64,000 nucleotides of DNA from Planococcus halocryophilus (GCF_001687585.2 NZ_CP016537.2:2762001-2826000), one strand, 5' to 3'; positions 45,939 to 57,799 are shown, counted from the stretch's first letter. Program-made: numbers and translations. The notes: a model not told the origin generated them from the sequence alone.

Positions 45939-47144
45939 ATGACAGTAACGAAACAGCTTGATTTATTGTATGAAGAAATGGTCCAGATGAGAAGACATTT
46001 ACATATGAATCCTGAATTATCGCATCAAGAAATTGCGACGCCTGCTTTTATTGCAGACCGCTTGGAAGAAATAGGTGTTGAAGTTCGTCGCGGTGTAGGT
46101 GGACGTGGTGTTGTTGGTACGATACGTGGTGGTAAACCTGGCAAAACGATTGCGTTCCGCGCAGATTTTGATGCCTTACCGATTGACGATCAAAAAGATG
46201 TTGCTTATAAATCTACTATACCGGGCGTTATGCATGCCTGCGGACATGACGGGCATACTGCTGCGTTGCTTGGCTTTGCGAAAGCGATGGTCGCCATTCA
46301 AGACGACTTGCCAGGTACTATTGTGTTGATTCACCAGTTTGGCGAAGAAGTGTCTCCTGGTGGCGCGCAGGCGATGATTGCGGATGGTTGTTTGGATGGC
46401 GTTGATAAAGTGTTCGGTGCGCATTTGCAGAGCACAATGGATATGGGACGCGTTTATTTGCGTGACGGGTTTTTACAAGCTTCTGAAGATGTCGTTAAAA
46501 TTATTGTTCACGGTTCGGGAACGCATGGCGCTGAGCCACATCATGGAGTTGATCCAATTTTGGCGGCGAGTCATATTATGGTGGCACTGCAATCGATCGT
46601 CAGTCGTAATGCGGATCCGTTAAAAGAACTAGTCGTCACAATTGGTAAATTCCATGCAGGCGATGCCGATAACGTCATTTCGAGTAAAGCTGTGCTTGAA
46701 GGCACGATTCGTGTATTTGATCCTGAAATTCGTAAGTTAGCAAGCCAGCGATTACGGACAATTGTGGAGAACGTTGCAATTGCCATGGGGGCTACTGCAG
46801 ATGTCAGTATCGAAGCAGGTTATGACTCTCTTTGGAATCATCCCGCGGAAACGAATATTGTTCGGGCAGCTGCAGGAAGCGTATTAGGTGCAGACCATGT
46901 TATAGAAATCGATCCGGTCATGCCGGTTGAAGATTTTACGTATTATACGCAAGCAAAACCTGGTGCTTACTTTTTTGTAGGTGCAAAAATGGATAATAGC
47001 TCGCTTGTTTATCCACATCACCATGAGAATTTTGATTTTAATGAACATGCTATGTTGGTGACGGCAAGAGTGTTCGCTGCGATTTACTTTAAAGCGCAAG
47101 AATTTGCTTCGGACAGTATTTCTGTTGATTTGGATAGTATTTGA
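45939..47144 (+). CDS. M20-family amidohydrolase / aminoacylase
   Basis: 401 residues of the M20D (hippurate hydrolase/IAL) group: MRRHLHMNPELSHQE, RADFDALPI, MHACGHDGHTAALLG, HQFGEEVSPGGAQAMI, GSGTHGAEPHHGVDPI and YPHHHENFDFNE for the binuclear metal site and dimer domain. It releases acyl groups or amino acids from small conjugates. The ATG at 45939 has AGGGAG upstream. Odd feature: the last 11 residues (SDSISVDLDSI) are encoded by the first units of a 21-bp repeat array, so the natural C-terminus may have been replaced. Confidence 0.9.
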   Translation: MTVTKQLDLLYEEMVQMRRHLHMNPELSHQEIATPAFIADRLEEIGVEVRRGVGGRGVVGTIRGGKPGKTIAFRADFDALPIDDQKDVAYKSTIPGVMHACGHDGHTAALLGFAKAMVAIQDDLPGTIVLIHQFGEEVSPGGAQAMIADGCLDGVDKVFGAHLQSTMDMGRVYLRDGFLQASEDVVKIIVHGSGTHGAEPHHGVDPILAASHIMVALQSIVSRNADPLKELVVTIGKFHAGDADNVISSKAVLEGTIRVFDPEIRKLASQRLRTIVENVAIAMGATADVSIEAGYDSLWNHPAETNIVRAAAGSVLGADHVIEIDPVMPVEDFTYYTQAKPGAYFFVGAKMDNSSLVYPHHHENFDFNEHAMLVTARVFAAIYFKAQEFASDSISVDLDSI

Positions 47145-47204
47145 GAAATTTGGACAGTATTCCAGACGAATCCGACAGTATTTCACCCAATCTCGACAGT
47201 ATCG
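47111..47204 (+). repeat. 21-bp-period GACAGTATT array, locus 2 (5 units)
   Basis: SGAYAGTAT starts at 47111, 47132, 47152, 47173 and 47194, giving spacings of 21, 20, 21 and 21. The first two units lie inside the 3' end of the M20 hydrolase gene and encode its last residues; the rest are in the convergent gap before kbl. The last unit departs from consensus (CGACAGTATCGCCTATATTT), like the last units elsewhere. Confidence 0.9.
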
Positions 47205-47220
47205 CCTATATTTGGAAATA

Positions 47221-47254
47221 AAAACACGCCAAGCGGCATGCCGCTTGGCGTGTT
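47221..47254. terminator. Bidirectional terminator between M20 hydrolase and kbl
   Basis: ACACGCCAAGCGG and CCGCTTGGCGTGT pair around CATG. It ends 11 bp from the kbl stop codon. Confidence 0.9.
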
Positions 47255-47264
47255 TCGTGTTTTA

Positions 47265-48455
47265 TTAGTTGATAACGCCTAATTCTTTGCCTACTTTTTC
47301 GTAAGTCGCAATGGCTTCATCTAACATTTCTTTTGAATGAGCTGCTGTTGGCATATTGCGTACGCGTCCAGTGCCTTTTGGAACAGTTGGGAAGACGATC
47401 GATTTTGCATAAACGCCTTCTTCAAACAATCGCTTCGAGAATTCTTGTGTTAGCTTCTCGTCACCGATGATGCAAGGTGTGATTGGCGTTTCTGAATGAC
47501 CAATATCGAAACCTAATGCATCCAAGCCTTTTTTCAAATAGTCGCCGTTTTCCCATAGCTTATCGTGCAATTCTGTTGAGTCGATAATCATTTGAACCGC
47601 AGCTGTGATAGCTGCAACGTCTCCTGGAGTTACCGCTGTTGAGAATAAGAATGGACGTGAACGAACTTTCAACCAGTCGATCAAGTTTTTCTTACCAGCT
47701 ACATAACCGCCAACAACGCCGACTGCTTTAGACAAAGTTCCCATTTGCATATCGATTTCTTTTTCAAGACCGAAATGCTTCACAGTTCCTTTTCCTTTAC
47801 CTGTAACGCCTGAGCCGTGTGCATCATCCACATACGTAATCAAATCAAATTCTTTAGCGATTTCAACGATTTCTGGCAGTTTGGCAATATCGCCATCCAT
47901 CGAGAAGACGCCATCTGTGATGACCATAACTTTATTGTAAAGACCAGATTCTGTTGCTTCTTTTGCTTTCATGCGCAAATCTTCCATGTCCGAATGTTTA
48001 AAAGCGATAATTTTCGCTTTCGACAAACGGCAGCCATCAATAATTGAAGCATGGTTTAATTGATCTGAAAGAATCGCATCGTTTTTATCCATTACCGCTG
48101 AAATTGCGGCCATGTTGCAGTTAAATCCAGATTGATATGAAATTGCTGCTTCTGTCCCTTTGAATTCCGCAAGCTTTTCTTCTAATTTCACGTGTAAATC
48201 AAGCGTTCCATTGATCGTACGAACGGCACCTGCTCCAACACCGTATTTATCAATTGCATCTTTAGCTACTTGCTTCAAGTTTTCATTTGTTGCAAGTCCT
48301 AAGTAGTTATTTGAAGAAAGGTTGATTAGGTCTTTGCCGCGCACTTTGATGATTGCGCCGTTTGGTCCTTCAACTGGGTCAATTTCATTATAAAGCCCCT
48401 GTTCTTTCAATTCTGTTAAGTTCTCATCTAAAAATGCATCTAGTTTTTTTGACAA
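47265..48455 (-). CDS. kbl: Glycine C-acetyltransferase (2-amino-3-ketobutyrate CoA ligase)
   Basis: 396 residues, PLP-dependent alpha-oxoamine synthase. It cleaves 2-amino-3-ketobutyrate with CoA into glycine and acetyl-CoA. Signatures: [50 protein letters not shown], and the PLP lysine in [17 protein letters not shown]. The start codon is TTG with GGAAGAGG just upstream. The partner threonine dehydrogenase lies 5.7 kb away on the same strand instead of adjacent. BioF and HemA relatives are less likely given the motif set. Confidence 0.93.
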   Translation of the reverse strand: MSKKLDAFLDENLTELKEQGLYNEIDPVEGPNGAIIKVRGKDLINLSSNNYLGLATNENLKQVAKDAIDKYGVGAGAVRTINGTLDLHVKLEEKLAEFKGTEAAISYQSGFNCNMAAISAVMDKNDAILSDQLNHASIIDGCRLSKAKIIAFKHSDMEDLRMKAKEATESGLYNKVMVITDGVFSMDGDIAKLPEIVEIAKEFDLITYVDDAHGSGVTGKGKGTVKHFGLEKEIDMQMGTLSKAVGVVGGYVAGKKNLIDWLKVRSRPFLFSTAVTPGDVAAITAAVQMIIDSTELHDKLWENGDYLKKGLDALGFDIGHSETPITPCIIGDEKLTQEFSKRLFEEGVYAKSIVFPTVPKGTGRVRNMPTAAHSKEMLDEAIATYEKVGKELGVIN

Positions 48456-48519
48456 TGTCCTCTTCCTTTCAAAACAAAATTCTGTATCTATCTTAACATA
48501 CGACCATTTTTTCCAAAAG

Positions 48520-48544
48520 AAAAAGCGGACCGCGGTCCGCTTTT
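48520..48544 (-). terminator. Terminator of the secreted metallopeptidase gene
   Basis: The palindrome AAAAGCGGACCGCGGTCCGC, with T-rich sequence on the minus strand side, lies directly after the stop codon at 48548. Confidence 0.85.
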
Positions 48545-48547
48545 AAC

Positions 48548-50644
48548 TTATTTCTTATTTTTGCTTGCTTTTGGATTTTTTGTTTTGTACTGTACTTCAT
48601 ACGTGAATTCTTTTGCTTCTCGTTGTCCAGCTTCTGCAGCATATGAAGTAATCATTTTCACATTGCCCTCGCGCAGAACTTGTTGAAGATCGAGTGCTTG
48701 TTTATCTGTCACGTTAAATGGATCAACGTGGAAAACACGTTCTTTGCTATTTTTCTTCGTTTGGATAAATGTCGTTGTAAAGTCCACGTATTCACCTTTT
48801 AATTGGCCAAGAGATTGGAAGACGTCTGTTGATGTTCCATCTGCCGAGAAATCACCTAGTTGAATATCTTTAACAAACCAGCCAGCCTCATTCGAACCCC
48901 AGTCCGTTAAGTTACGGAATGAAACTAGGACATCTTGTCCTGCATAAGCTGATAAATCAAAGGTTTCAGTTGTCCAATCCCCATTTGTGCCCGTAAATCC
49001 AGGAACGTTTTCTTTGATGGTCGGATAGCCCTCTTCAACTACATCACTGCGTGTATTTTCATTTTCAAGAGAAGTCCACGTATCTCCATTATCCGTTGAT
49101 ACTTGAACCATACCGTAATCCCACTGTTCTTCAATATCGTAGAAATGGTCAAATGTTAATGTTGCGTTGTCAGCAGGAACCGTTGCGCCAAAGATTAACG
49201 CTTGATCTGCTTCATCGCCATTATTGGCATGCAACACTTGTTCACCAGAACCTTTAGGGTCTGCTACTGATTTCCACTGTAAAGGAAGGAAGTCAACGCC
49301 ATCAAATTCTAATCCTCGGACATCTTTGCCAAAGTTAAACTCTTTAAAGTCGCCGCCCCATGCCGGAACGCCTTCTTTTTCAAATGTTTTTGCTTTTTCA
49401 AAGTCTACTGTTTTGCCTCTTACTGCTCCCTCGTTACCGACTGGCAGCTTACGTAAGTCAATGCTATCAAAATTGTAATCGCTGCTGACATTTGAATTAT
49501 CTAATGTCAAAGCCGTCATAAAGTTTTGATACACTTCCGTAAATGTTTTGTTCGTAGCATTATCTTGTAATGCTTTTTCGACACTAGTGATGCCTTGACT
49601 TGTACCATCTGTAGCCAATTCACGGATAAATTCCTTGCCGAACTTATCGTACATATAAAGCATAAACAAGTAGACTTGACCGTAGTCTGCAATCGTTTCT
49701 GGTCCTGTTGCTGCTGTTCCGTGTTCATCCCAGTTTACTAAGGAGTTTTCTGGGTGATCCAAATAAAAGTTGATAGACCCTTCTCCGTGTCCGTAACCTC
49801 CCAGATATTCAGAGAATGTGGACATCCCTTCATTTACCCAACTTTCTTCTGCACCGTCGTTATCGGCTTGGATCAAATGTTGCAATTCATGGATTGTCGT
49901 ACCGTAGAATGTATTTTCTAAACGCGTATCCCATGAATTTGTATCGATTGTAACAATGTTGCGATCGATGTAGTTTTCGAGTGTTTGCCAAAAGAATCCG
50001 GCAACAAAAAACGGATAGCTCGGATCATTCCAGCCTTCATCTTGCACATTATCAACGAGCATAATGATTTTGTCTGATCCTTCATAATAATCATCAGGAA
50101 GCCCTACCAGACCAGGAAGTGGTGAATTTGAACCATCTAATTGCTCTGGTGTTCCGAAAAATTCAGTGGCTGTCGGATAAATATTGCTGTCGAATTCATC
50201 ACGCAGTTTATCTACTTGTACTTGTGTGACCACATCAGCCGGTTTCGGGTTGTCTGGTCCGTATGACAAATCATTAGCCACCCAAATTTCTACATTGTCT
50301 CCGACACTTCGAAGTGTAAAATCTTTAAAAGACAAGTTACGATTCAAAAACTTTTTTGTGCCGCCATCGTATGTAAATGTCCCATCAGCTTTGGCATCAG
50401 CTTCTCCGTTTCCTACTTCATCTGCTTGCGCTTTTATCTTTTTCTCTGCTTCTTTTTGGAAATCAGCATCTTGTGACAACTTATTTAGATTTCCGTCAAT
50501 ATCGATTCTTTCCCCATATCTTTCGCTGTTCCAATCATTTATTGATGGTACGGTCTCGCTTGGTGCCGCTATTGCTGCAGGTGCCATTAAAGATAACGTT
50601 AAAGCACTAGCAGATAAAATTGATACCCATTTGCTGTTCTTCAT
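48548..50644 (-). CDS. Secreted zinc metallopeptidase, immune-inhibitor-A-like
   Basis: 698 residues. Sec signal peptide cleaved near AIAAP (about residue 27), a charged propeptide-like stretch to about 110, then a metalloprotease domain with HELQHLIQ (His252, His256) and a downstream WVNEG whose Glu272 is the likely third ligand. The second half carries a jelly-roll MAM-like domain (EQWDYGMVQVSTDNGDTW, DVLVSFRNLTDWGSNEAGWF), as in immune inhibitor A proteins. The HELQH motif differs from the HEFGH type of classical InhA. It degrades extracellular protein; the target is unknown. Monocistronic. Confidence 0.85.
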   Translation of the reverse strand: MKNSKWVSILSASALTLSLMAPAAIAAPSETVPSINDWNSERYGERIDIDGNLNKLSQDADFQKEAEKKIKAQADEVGNGEADAKADGTFTYDGGTKKFLNRNLSFKDFTLRSVGDNVEIWVANDLSYGPDNPKPADVVTQVQVDKLRDEFDSNIYPTATEFFGTPEQLDGSNSPLPGLVGLPDDYYEGSDKIIMLVDNVQDEGWNDPSYPFFVAGFFWQTLENYIDRNIVTIDTNSWDTRLENTFYGTTIHELQHLIQADNDGAEESWVNEGMSTFSEYLGGYGHGEGSINFYLDHPENSLVNWDEHGTAATGPETIADYGQVYLFMLYMYDKFGKEFIRELATDGTSQGITSVEKALQDNATNKTFTEVYQNFMTALTLDNSNVSSDYNFDSIDLRKLPVGNEGAVRGKTVDFEKAKTFEKEGVPAWGGDFKEFNFGKDVRGLEFDGVDFLPLQWKSVADPKGSGEQVLHANNGDEADQALIFGATVPADNATLTFDHFYDIEEQWDYGMVQVSTDNGDTWTSLENENTRSDVVEEGYPTIKENVPGFTGTNGDWTTETFDLSAYAGQDVLVSFRNLTDWGSNEAGWFVKDIQLGDFSADGTSTDVFQSLGQLKGEYVDFTTTFIQTKKNSKERVFHVDPFNVTDKQALDLQQVLREGNVKMITSYAAEAGQREAKEFTYEVQYKTKNPKASKNKK

Positions 50645-50815
50645 CGTATTTCTCCTCTCGAAATGTCAGAATATTATTACTATTAAAATCATAACATGAG
50701 AGCTTAACCAGAAAAATGAGAAATAAGATATATTTCGTGTCGCGAAATTACAGATAATATGTTTACATCTTTATCCATATACTGGTTTTAAAAAGTTTAA
50801 ATTTATTAAAAAAAT

Positions 50816-50840
50816 AAAAAACCGCCAATCATGGCGGTTT
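50816..50840 (-). terminator. Terminator of the yrrT-luxS-mccAB operon
   Basis: The stem AAACCGCCA-TGAT-TGGCGGTTT on the minus strand is followed by TTTATTTTTTT. It lies just after the mccB stop. Confidence 0.9.
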
Positions 50841-50844
50841 CTAC

Positions 50845-52910
<2,066 letters not shown>

Positions 52911-52921
52911 CGATATTCTCC

Positions 52922-53395
52922 TTAGTTCGCACTTTCAGCGAATACTTGAGTCCATTGCTCTTTTTTCGCTAACATTTCACGCGCCAATTCTTTCGCGCCT
53001 TCTAAACTATGGCTTGCAGCCCATCCGCATTGCACTTCATTGCACGCTGGCACTTCGTTTGCTTCTATGACGTCTTTTAATGTGTTTTCTAAAATGCGAA
53101 GGATTTCATCATAGTCATCAAGATTAATAACAGACAAATAAAAGCCTGTTTGGCAACCCATCGGTCCGATATCGACGATGTCATCGGAATGATTGCGGCT
53201 ATGTTCAGCCAACATATGTTCAAGAGAATGAAGACCCGGCATTTCCATATGCTCTTTGTTTGGCTGCTTGAAACGGATATCATATTTGCGAATCGTATCG
53301 CCTTTAGTCCCGGTTTTTTCTCCTGCTAAACGGACATACGGTGCCACCACTTTTGTGTGATCTAAGTTAAAACTTTCAACATTCATTTTTTTCAT
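52922..53395 (-). CDS. luxS: S-ribosylhomocysteine lyase LuxS
   Basis: 157 residues. It splits S-ribosylhomocysteine into homocysteine and DPD, the AI-2 precursor. Zinc ligands: [14 protein letters not shown] (the HxxEH pair) and the Cys in [32 protein letters not shown] holds the catalytic Cys. It lies second in the operon, 12 bp after yrrT. In B. subtilis this position is taken by mtnN, and luxS is elsewhere. Confidence 0.96.
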   Translation of the reverse strand: MKKMNVESFNLDHTKVVAPYVRLAGEKTGTKGDTIRKYDIRFKQPNKEHMEMPGLHSLEHMLAEHSRNHSDDIVDIGPMGCQTGFYLSVINLDDYDEILRILENTLKDVIEANEVPACNEVQCGWAASHSLEGAKELAREMLAKKEQWTQVFAESAN

Positions 53396-53407
53396 CTCTA
53401 TCGCTCC

Positions 53408-54043
53408 TTATATTTTAGTTGCTTCTATCAAAAAGACGTAGTTGTTCATCTTCGACAAGTTTACGGTAAACCCTGCTTTTGTGATTAACTCTTTTAATTT
53501 TGGAACCGTCGTGTAGTACTCGCGATTCAAATCTTCTACTAAATTGATATGACCTCTTGCTTGTTCAAAAGCAATCATTTCTTTCTTACTTTGTTCTGAA
53601 TCAAACACGGTATCTGCAAAAATCACTTTACCACCAGTTGACAGTTTTTCGGCATAAATCTGAAACGCCTGGGCTTTTTCAACATCTGTTAAATGATGAA
53701 ATGCATATGAACTTACAAAACTTTGCGGAAAAATCGGTGTTTCAAATTCTAAAAAATCTCCATCTACCACTGTTAAATTCGGTATTTTTTGAGCAGTCAC
53801 TTTCCGCATCGCTTGGTTTGGTTCGACTCCGACTACCTCTAGATCTCGCTCAAGTAATTTTTTCGTCAAATTACCCGTACCAACGCCAAATTCTATGACA
53901 GGTCCAATAGCTGCCTCGGCAACTGCCTGTAAGATTTCATTATATTTTAAGAAAACATCTTTATATTCTTCGTCATTTCCATTCACTGATTCATCATACG
54001 TATGCACCCATTCATCAAATATCTCTACAAATTCACGTCCCAT
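53408..54043 (-). CDS. yrrT: Class I SAM-dependent methyltransferase YrrT
   Basis: 211 residues. The SAM site is VIEFGVGTGNLTKKLLERDL (motif I) and SSYAFHHLTDVEKAQAF (post-motif). It matches YrrT, first gene of the B. subtilis cysteine-from-methionine operon, of unknown substrate. Likely role in the activated-methyl cycle by context. The RBS is AAGGAGG; a promoter lies at 54095-54123. Confidence 0.9.
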   Translation of the reverse strand: MGREFVEIFDEWVHTYDESVNGNDEEYKDVFLKYNEILQAVAEAAIGPVIEFGVGTGNLTKKLLERDLEVVGVEPNQAMRKVTAQKIPNLTVVDGDFLEFETPIFPQSFVSSYAFHHLTDVEKAQAFQIYAEKLSTGGKVIFADTVFDSEQSKKEMIAFEQARGHINLVEDLNREYYTTVPKLKELITKAGFTVNLSKMNNYVFLIEATKI

Positions 54044-54094
54044 AAAAATGCCTCCTTAGGTTTTTATACAAAACCAATAGACTTACTAGGCTTT

Positions 54095-54123
54095 ATTAAA
54101 TCATATTGCTTTGAAGGTTTCAA
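54095..54123 (-). promoter_or_regulatory. Probable promoter of yrrT-luxS-mccAB
   Basis: On the minus strand TTGAAA (54123-54118) and TTTAAT (54100-54095) are 17 bp apart, 52 bp before the yrrT ATG. A CymR-type operator was not recognised with confidence. Confidence 0.6.
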
Positions 54124-54159
54124 GTATTGTGGAACAAGTCGTTTACTCTTTTGCCACGA

Positions 54160-54189
54160 AAAAAAGCCAGGCTCATATGCCTGGCTTTG
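54160..54189 (-). terminator. Terminator of the yczE-like gene
   Basis: AAAGCCAGGC, ATATGA, GCCTGGCTTT followed by T residues on the minus strand, just after the stop at 54193. Confidence 0.9.
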
Positions 54190-54192
54190 ATT

Positions 54193-54834
54193 TTAAACTT
54201 TAAGAACGTGCGACTGATTTTCTTTATCGCCGATTAATATTACGAGCAGTTTTTCAAACTGAGGCAACGATTGCTGGACGATTCGGCCAGTCAGCAATGC
54301 CACGGCAATCGTCCCAATGCCAACCGGCCCTCCGAGTAACCAACCGAGCAATGCGACACCTACTTCAATCCCTGCACGAACAACACTTATACTCAAACCA
54401 GTTTTATGAACAAGTAGCATCATCAAGCTATCTCGTGGACCCGCACCGATTTTGGGCGATACATAAAGACCCACACCGTACCCCGAAATGACAATGCCCG
54501 CTGATAGGATTATTATTTGTCCAACTAGCGTATGAATGTCTGGAATTAAATAATTAAAAATATCGATAAAGATACCCACTAATACCATATTCAAAAAAGT
54601 GCCGATTTGTGGAACTTGGCGTGTGAAAAAAGCCGTGATTGCAATGATTGTGAATCCAGCAATCACAGACCATGTACCAATGGTCAGTCCGAAATTCAAG
54701 TATAAACCAACATGCAAAACATCCCATGGGCCGATGCCTAGTTTGCTACCTTTAATGGTCATCGTAAAACCAAGAGCCAAAACGATCAAACCAATAATAA
54801 AAAACAACCAGCGATAAAATAACGCACGCTTCAT
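54193..54834 (-). CDS. YczE/YyaS-like membrane protein
   Basis: 213 residues with five to six hydrophobic helices and the family blocks GSKLGIGPWDVLHVGL and SPKIGAGPRDSLMMLL, two halves of an internal repeat (G-x-G-P-x-D). B. subtilis YczE affects antibiotic activation; its molecular role is unknown. The ATG at 54834 follows AGAAGGATTT; an upstream extension is less likely. It begins 65 bp after the ybaK-like gene. Confidence 0.82.
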   Translation of the reverse strand: MKRALFYRWLFFIIGLIVLALGFTMTIKGSKLGIGPWDVLHVGLYLNFGLTIGTWSVIAGFTIIAITAFFTRQVPQIGTFLNMVLVGIFIDIFNYLIPDIHTLVGQIIILSAGIVISGYGVGLYVSPKIGAGPRDSLMMLLVHKTGLSISVVRAGIEVGVALLGWLLGGPVGIGTIAVALLTGRIVQQSLPQFEKLLVILIGDKENQSHVLKV

Positions 54835-54899
54835 CCAAATCCTTCTTTCTATATGTTGATATGAAAAATCCATCCATTCACAAAGAATGGATGGAGGCA

Positions 54900-55391
54900 T
54901 TATTGAATTGATGCGGTCAACTCAGCAAAATGACCTTTTGTTACAGACACAAGTTCGGTTGGAGCGAGTTTTATTTGCATGCCGATTTTACCGGCAGAAA
55001 CGATCAGTTCGGACAATTTCTCGGCTTCTGCAGAAATGAACGTTGGAAATGGTTTTTTCATTCCAACAGGTGAACAGCCGCCTCGGACATAGCCTGTTAG
55101 TGACAAAATATCTTTCACGGGAATCATGTCGATTTTCTTTTCACCAGCGGATTTCGCTGCTTTTTTCAGGTCTAATTCTTGTGCTACAGGAATAACAAAG
55201 ACATAAGTTTGCTTTGATGCACCTGATGCGACGAGTGTTTTATAGACAAGTTCTGGCGGATAGCCGATTTTGCTGGCTACTGAAACACCATCCACTTTGC
55301 CGTCTTCAACTGTGTAGTAGAGCAATTCGTAAAGAATTTCTTCTTTATCAAGCATTCGTGCAGCATTCGTTTTTGCAATTTTCTTTGCCAT
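54900..55391 (-). CDS. ybaK: Cys-tRNA(Pro)/Cys-tRNA(Cys) deacylase YbaK
   Basis: 163 residues of the YbaK/ProX editing-domain fold. [27 protein letters not shown] is broken here by family blocks; most telling are [38 protein letters not shown] and the substrate lysine after the N-terminal helices. It clears mischarged tRNA. It probably shares a transcript with the yczE-like gene downstream. Confidence 0.9.
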   Translation of the reverse strand: MAKKIAKTNAARMLDKEEILYELLYYTVEDGKVDGVSVASKIGYPPELVYKTLVASGASKQTYVFVIPVAQELDLKKAAKSAGEKKIDMIPVKDILSLTGYVRGGCSPVGMKKPFPTFISAEAEKLSELIVSAGKIGMQIKLAPTELVSVTKGHFAELTASIQ

Positions 55392-55455
55392 GACATCTTC
55401 TCCTTGCTTTGAAAAGATTCGTTAGTCACAGCATACCATCATCCGCAGCGGGATT

Positions 55456-57615
55456 CTATTCGCTTTGCCCTAATAATTTTTTTAGCGCATCGGCCATTGC
55501 TGTATTTTGTGGGGCATCGTCTTGTTGATTCAAGTATTTATTGACATCTTTTTTATTGGCTTTTGATTGGCCTGATTTTTTGCGTTTTTCAAATGCCGAT
55601 AATTTTTCGCGGTGACCGCATTTGCAAACGAAAATTTTGCCGTCTCCTTCACCTTGCAATTCTAATTTCTTATGGCAATTTGGGCAGCGCGCATTGGTTT
55701 GCATCGCTACTTGTTTTTTATAGCCGCATTCGCGGTCTTGGCAAACGTTCATCTTGCCGCGTTTGCCGTTGACTTCAAGAAGCGGTTTCCCACAATCCGG
55801 GCACATTTTGCCGGTAATGTTATCGTGCTTGAACTTCTTATCGCTTTTTTTAATATCCGAAACCGACTTTTCAGCGAACGCAATCATTTCTGTAATAAAC
55901 TGCTCCTTTTTCAATTGGCCTTTGGCAATTTTCGTTAATTGCTGTTCCCAATCGGCAGTAAGTTTCGGTGATTTCAAATCTTCTGGAACTAGTTCAAGCA
56001 ATTGACGACCTTTTGAGGTAATCGTTAAATCTTTGCCTTTTTTCTCGATCAAGAAGGTATTGAATAATTTATCGATAACGTCAGCTCGTGTAGCGACTGT
56101 ACCTAATCCGCCTACTTCACCTAAGGTTTGAATGACTTCTTTAGTTTCGCCGCTCATAAACTGCGCTGGGTTTTCCATGGCACCAAGTAACGTTCCTTCA
56201 TTGAAAAAAGCGGGCGGTTTGGTTTTGCCATCTGTTAATGCAATGCCTTTAAGCGTCAACTTTTGGTCTTTTTCAAACGCTGGTAATGTCGTGTCGTTGC
56301 TATCGTCTTCGTCTTTGTAAATGCGTTTCCAGCCTTCATTGCGAACGGTATTGCCTTTAGCTTGGAACGTCTCTCCTCCAGCAGTCAGCTTAACTGTCGT
56401 TTGATCATATTCGTATTGCGGATAAAATACCGCGAGAAAACGTTTGACGATCATGTCGTATAATTTATGCTCTTTGTCCGAGAGATCGTGTAATGGTGGC
56501 GTTTCTTCCGTCGGGATAATGGCATGGTGATCGGAAACTTTGGCGTCATCGATCACGCCTTTTTGAGGTGCCACTGGATTTTTCAATATCATTGAAGCTG
56601 CGCTGCGGTATGGTCCCATTTGTACTGCCTTGATGCGGTCTTTTAGCGTATCGCGCATATCGCTCGTCAAATGCTTCGAGTCAGTCCGCGGATACGTCAC
56701 GATTTTATAACGCTCGTACAAATTTTGCAGCGTGTTCAGCGTCTCTTTTGCTGACCAGCTATAGCGTTTATACGCTTCTTTTTGCAATTCCGTTAAGTCG
56801 AATAAAGGCGGTGCAGGCTGACGTTTCGGCGTAATTTTAATATCCGTTACGGTGCCTTCATGCGTGTTTTCGAGTTTATTGAATAGCTTATCGATTTTTT
56901 CTTTATCAAACGATTGGGTCGAATTGCCATCTGTCCATGTAAATGTTGCTTGGTCGGTAATAGCTTGCATGCCGTAATAAGGCTTCGGCTGGAAATTGCG
57001 AATTTGGTTTTCCCGTTCGGCAATCATGGCGAGCGTCGGCGTTTGCACGCGACCTGTTGATAATTGCGCGTTGTATTTAACCGTTAGGGCACGTGTTGCG
57101 TTAATACCGACAACCCAATCCGCCTCTGCGCGCGCTACGGCTGCTGCATATAGATTTTCGTAAGCGCGACCTTCTTTTAAGTTATTGAATCCGTCTTTAA
57201 TGGCTTTATCGGTAACCGATGAAATCCACAACCGTTTTACCGGTTTACGTGTATTGGTTTTCTCCAAAATCCAACGTGCGACAAGTTCGCCTTCGCGGCC
57301 AGCATCAGTTGCGATGATGACTTCTTTTACATCTCCGCGCTGCAATTGGGATTTTACGGCATTAAATTGTTTCATCGATTGTTTGATTGGCACTAATTTG
57401 AATGGCTTTGGAATGATTGGCAACGTGTCCATTTTCCATTCTTTAAAGTCGTTATTGTATTGCTCTGGCTGCGCATGCGTCACTAAATGGCCGAGTGCCC
57501 ATGTGACGATATACTGTTTGCCTTCTAAATAGCCGTTGCCTTTTTGTTCGCACCCTAAAACACGTGCAATGTCACGTGCAACGGATGGCTTTTCTGCTAA
57601 AACGATTGATTTCAT
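55456..57615 (-). CDS. topB: DNA topoisomerase III
   Basis: A 719-residue type IA topoisomerase. Toprim start MKSIVLAEKPSVARDIARVL, active-site Tyr in KIVTYPRTDSKHLTSDMRD, VVGINATRALTVKYN, and a C-terminal zinc-ribbon pair (MCPDCGKPLLEVNGKRGKMN..., RCPNCHKKLELQGEG with later CKCG). The tail is Lys/Gln rich. It relaxes and decatenates DNA. Immediately upstream is repeat array locus 3. Confidence 0.96.
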   Translation of the reverse strand: MKSIVLAEKPSVARDIARVLGCEQKGNGYLEGKQYIVTWALGHLVTHAQPEQYNNDFKEWKMDTLPIIPKPFKLVPIKQSMKQFNAVKSQLQRGDVKEVIIATDAGREGELVARWILEKTNTRKPVKRLWISSVTDKAIKDGFNNLKEGRAYENLYAAAVARAEADWVVGINATRALTVKYNAQLSTGRVQTPTLAMIAERENQIRNFQPKPYYGMQAITDQATFTWTDGNSTQSFDKEKIDKLFNKLENTHEGTVTDIKITPKRQPAPPLFDLTELQKEAYKRYSWSAKETLNTLQNLYERYKIVTYPRTDSKHLTSDMRDTLKDRIKAVQMGPYRSAASMILKNPVAPQKGVIDDAKVSDHHAIIPTEETPPLHDLSDKEHKLYDMIVKRFLAVFYPQYEYDQTTVKLTAGGETFQAKGNTVRNEGWKRIYKDEDDSNDTTLPAFEKDQKLTLKGIALTDGKTKPPAFFNEGTLLGAMENPAQFMSGETKEVIQTLGEVGGLGTVATRADVIDKLFNTFLIEKKGKDLTITSKGRQLLELVPEDLKSPKLTADWEQQLTKIAKGQLKKEQFITEMIAFAEKSVSDIKKSDKKFKHDNITGKMCPDCGKPLLEVNGKRGKMNVCQDRECGYKKQVAMQTNARCPNCHKKLELQGEGDGKIFVCKCGHREKLSAFEKRKKSGQSKANKKDVNKYLNQQDDAPQNTAMADALKKLLGQSE

Positions 57616-57695
57616 TTATATTCACCCTCATTTCTACTGTGATTATTGTAACATTTTCTGCTTGGACTGGCTTTTGAGAGGGGTTTTTCTGGTTT

Positions 57696-57799
57696 GGACA
57701 GTATTTTGGTGATTTGGATAGTATTTGGTGGAATTCGGACAGTATTCTACCCAATTCGGACAGTATTTCAATCATTTCCGACAGTACTTCCATTAACTT
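57696..57799 (+). repeat. 21-bp-period GACAGTATT array, locus 3 (5 units)
   Basis: Unit starts: 57696, 57716 (GGATAGT), 57737, 57758, 57779 (CGACAGT), spacings 20, 21, 21, 21. It lies in the divergent gap between topB and the NERD gene, 71 bp before the NERD start. The first 28 bases (GACAGTATTTTGGTGATTTG and on) recur at locus 4 with one difference, so the two arrays flank the NERD gene as direct repeats. Confidence 0.9.
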
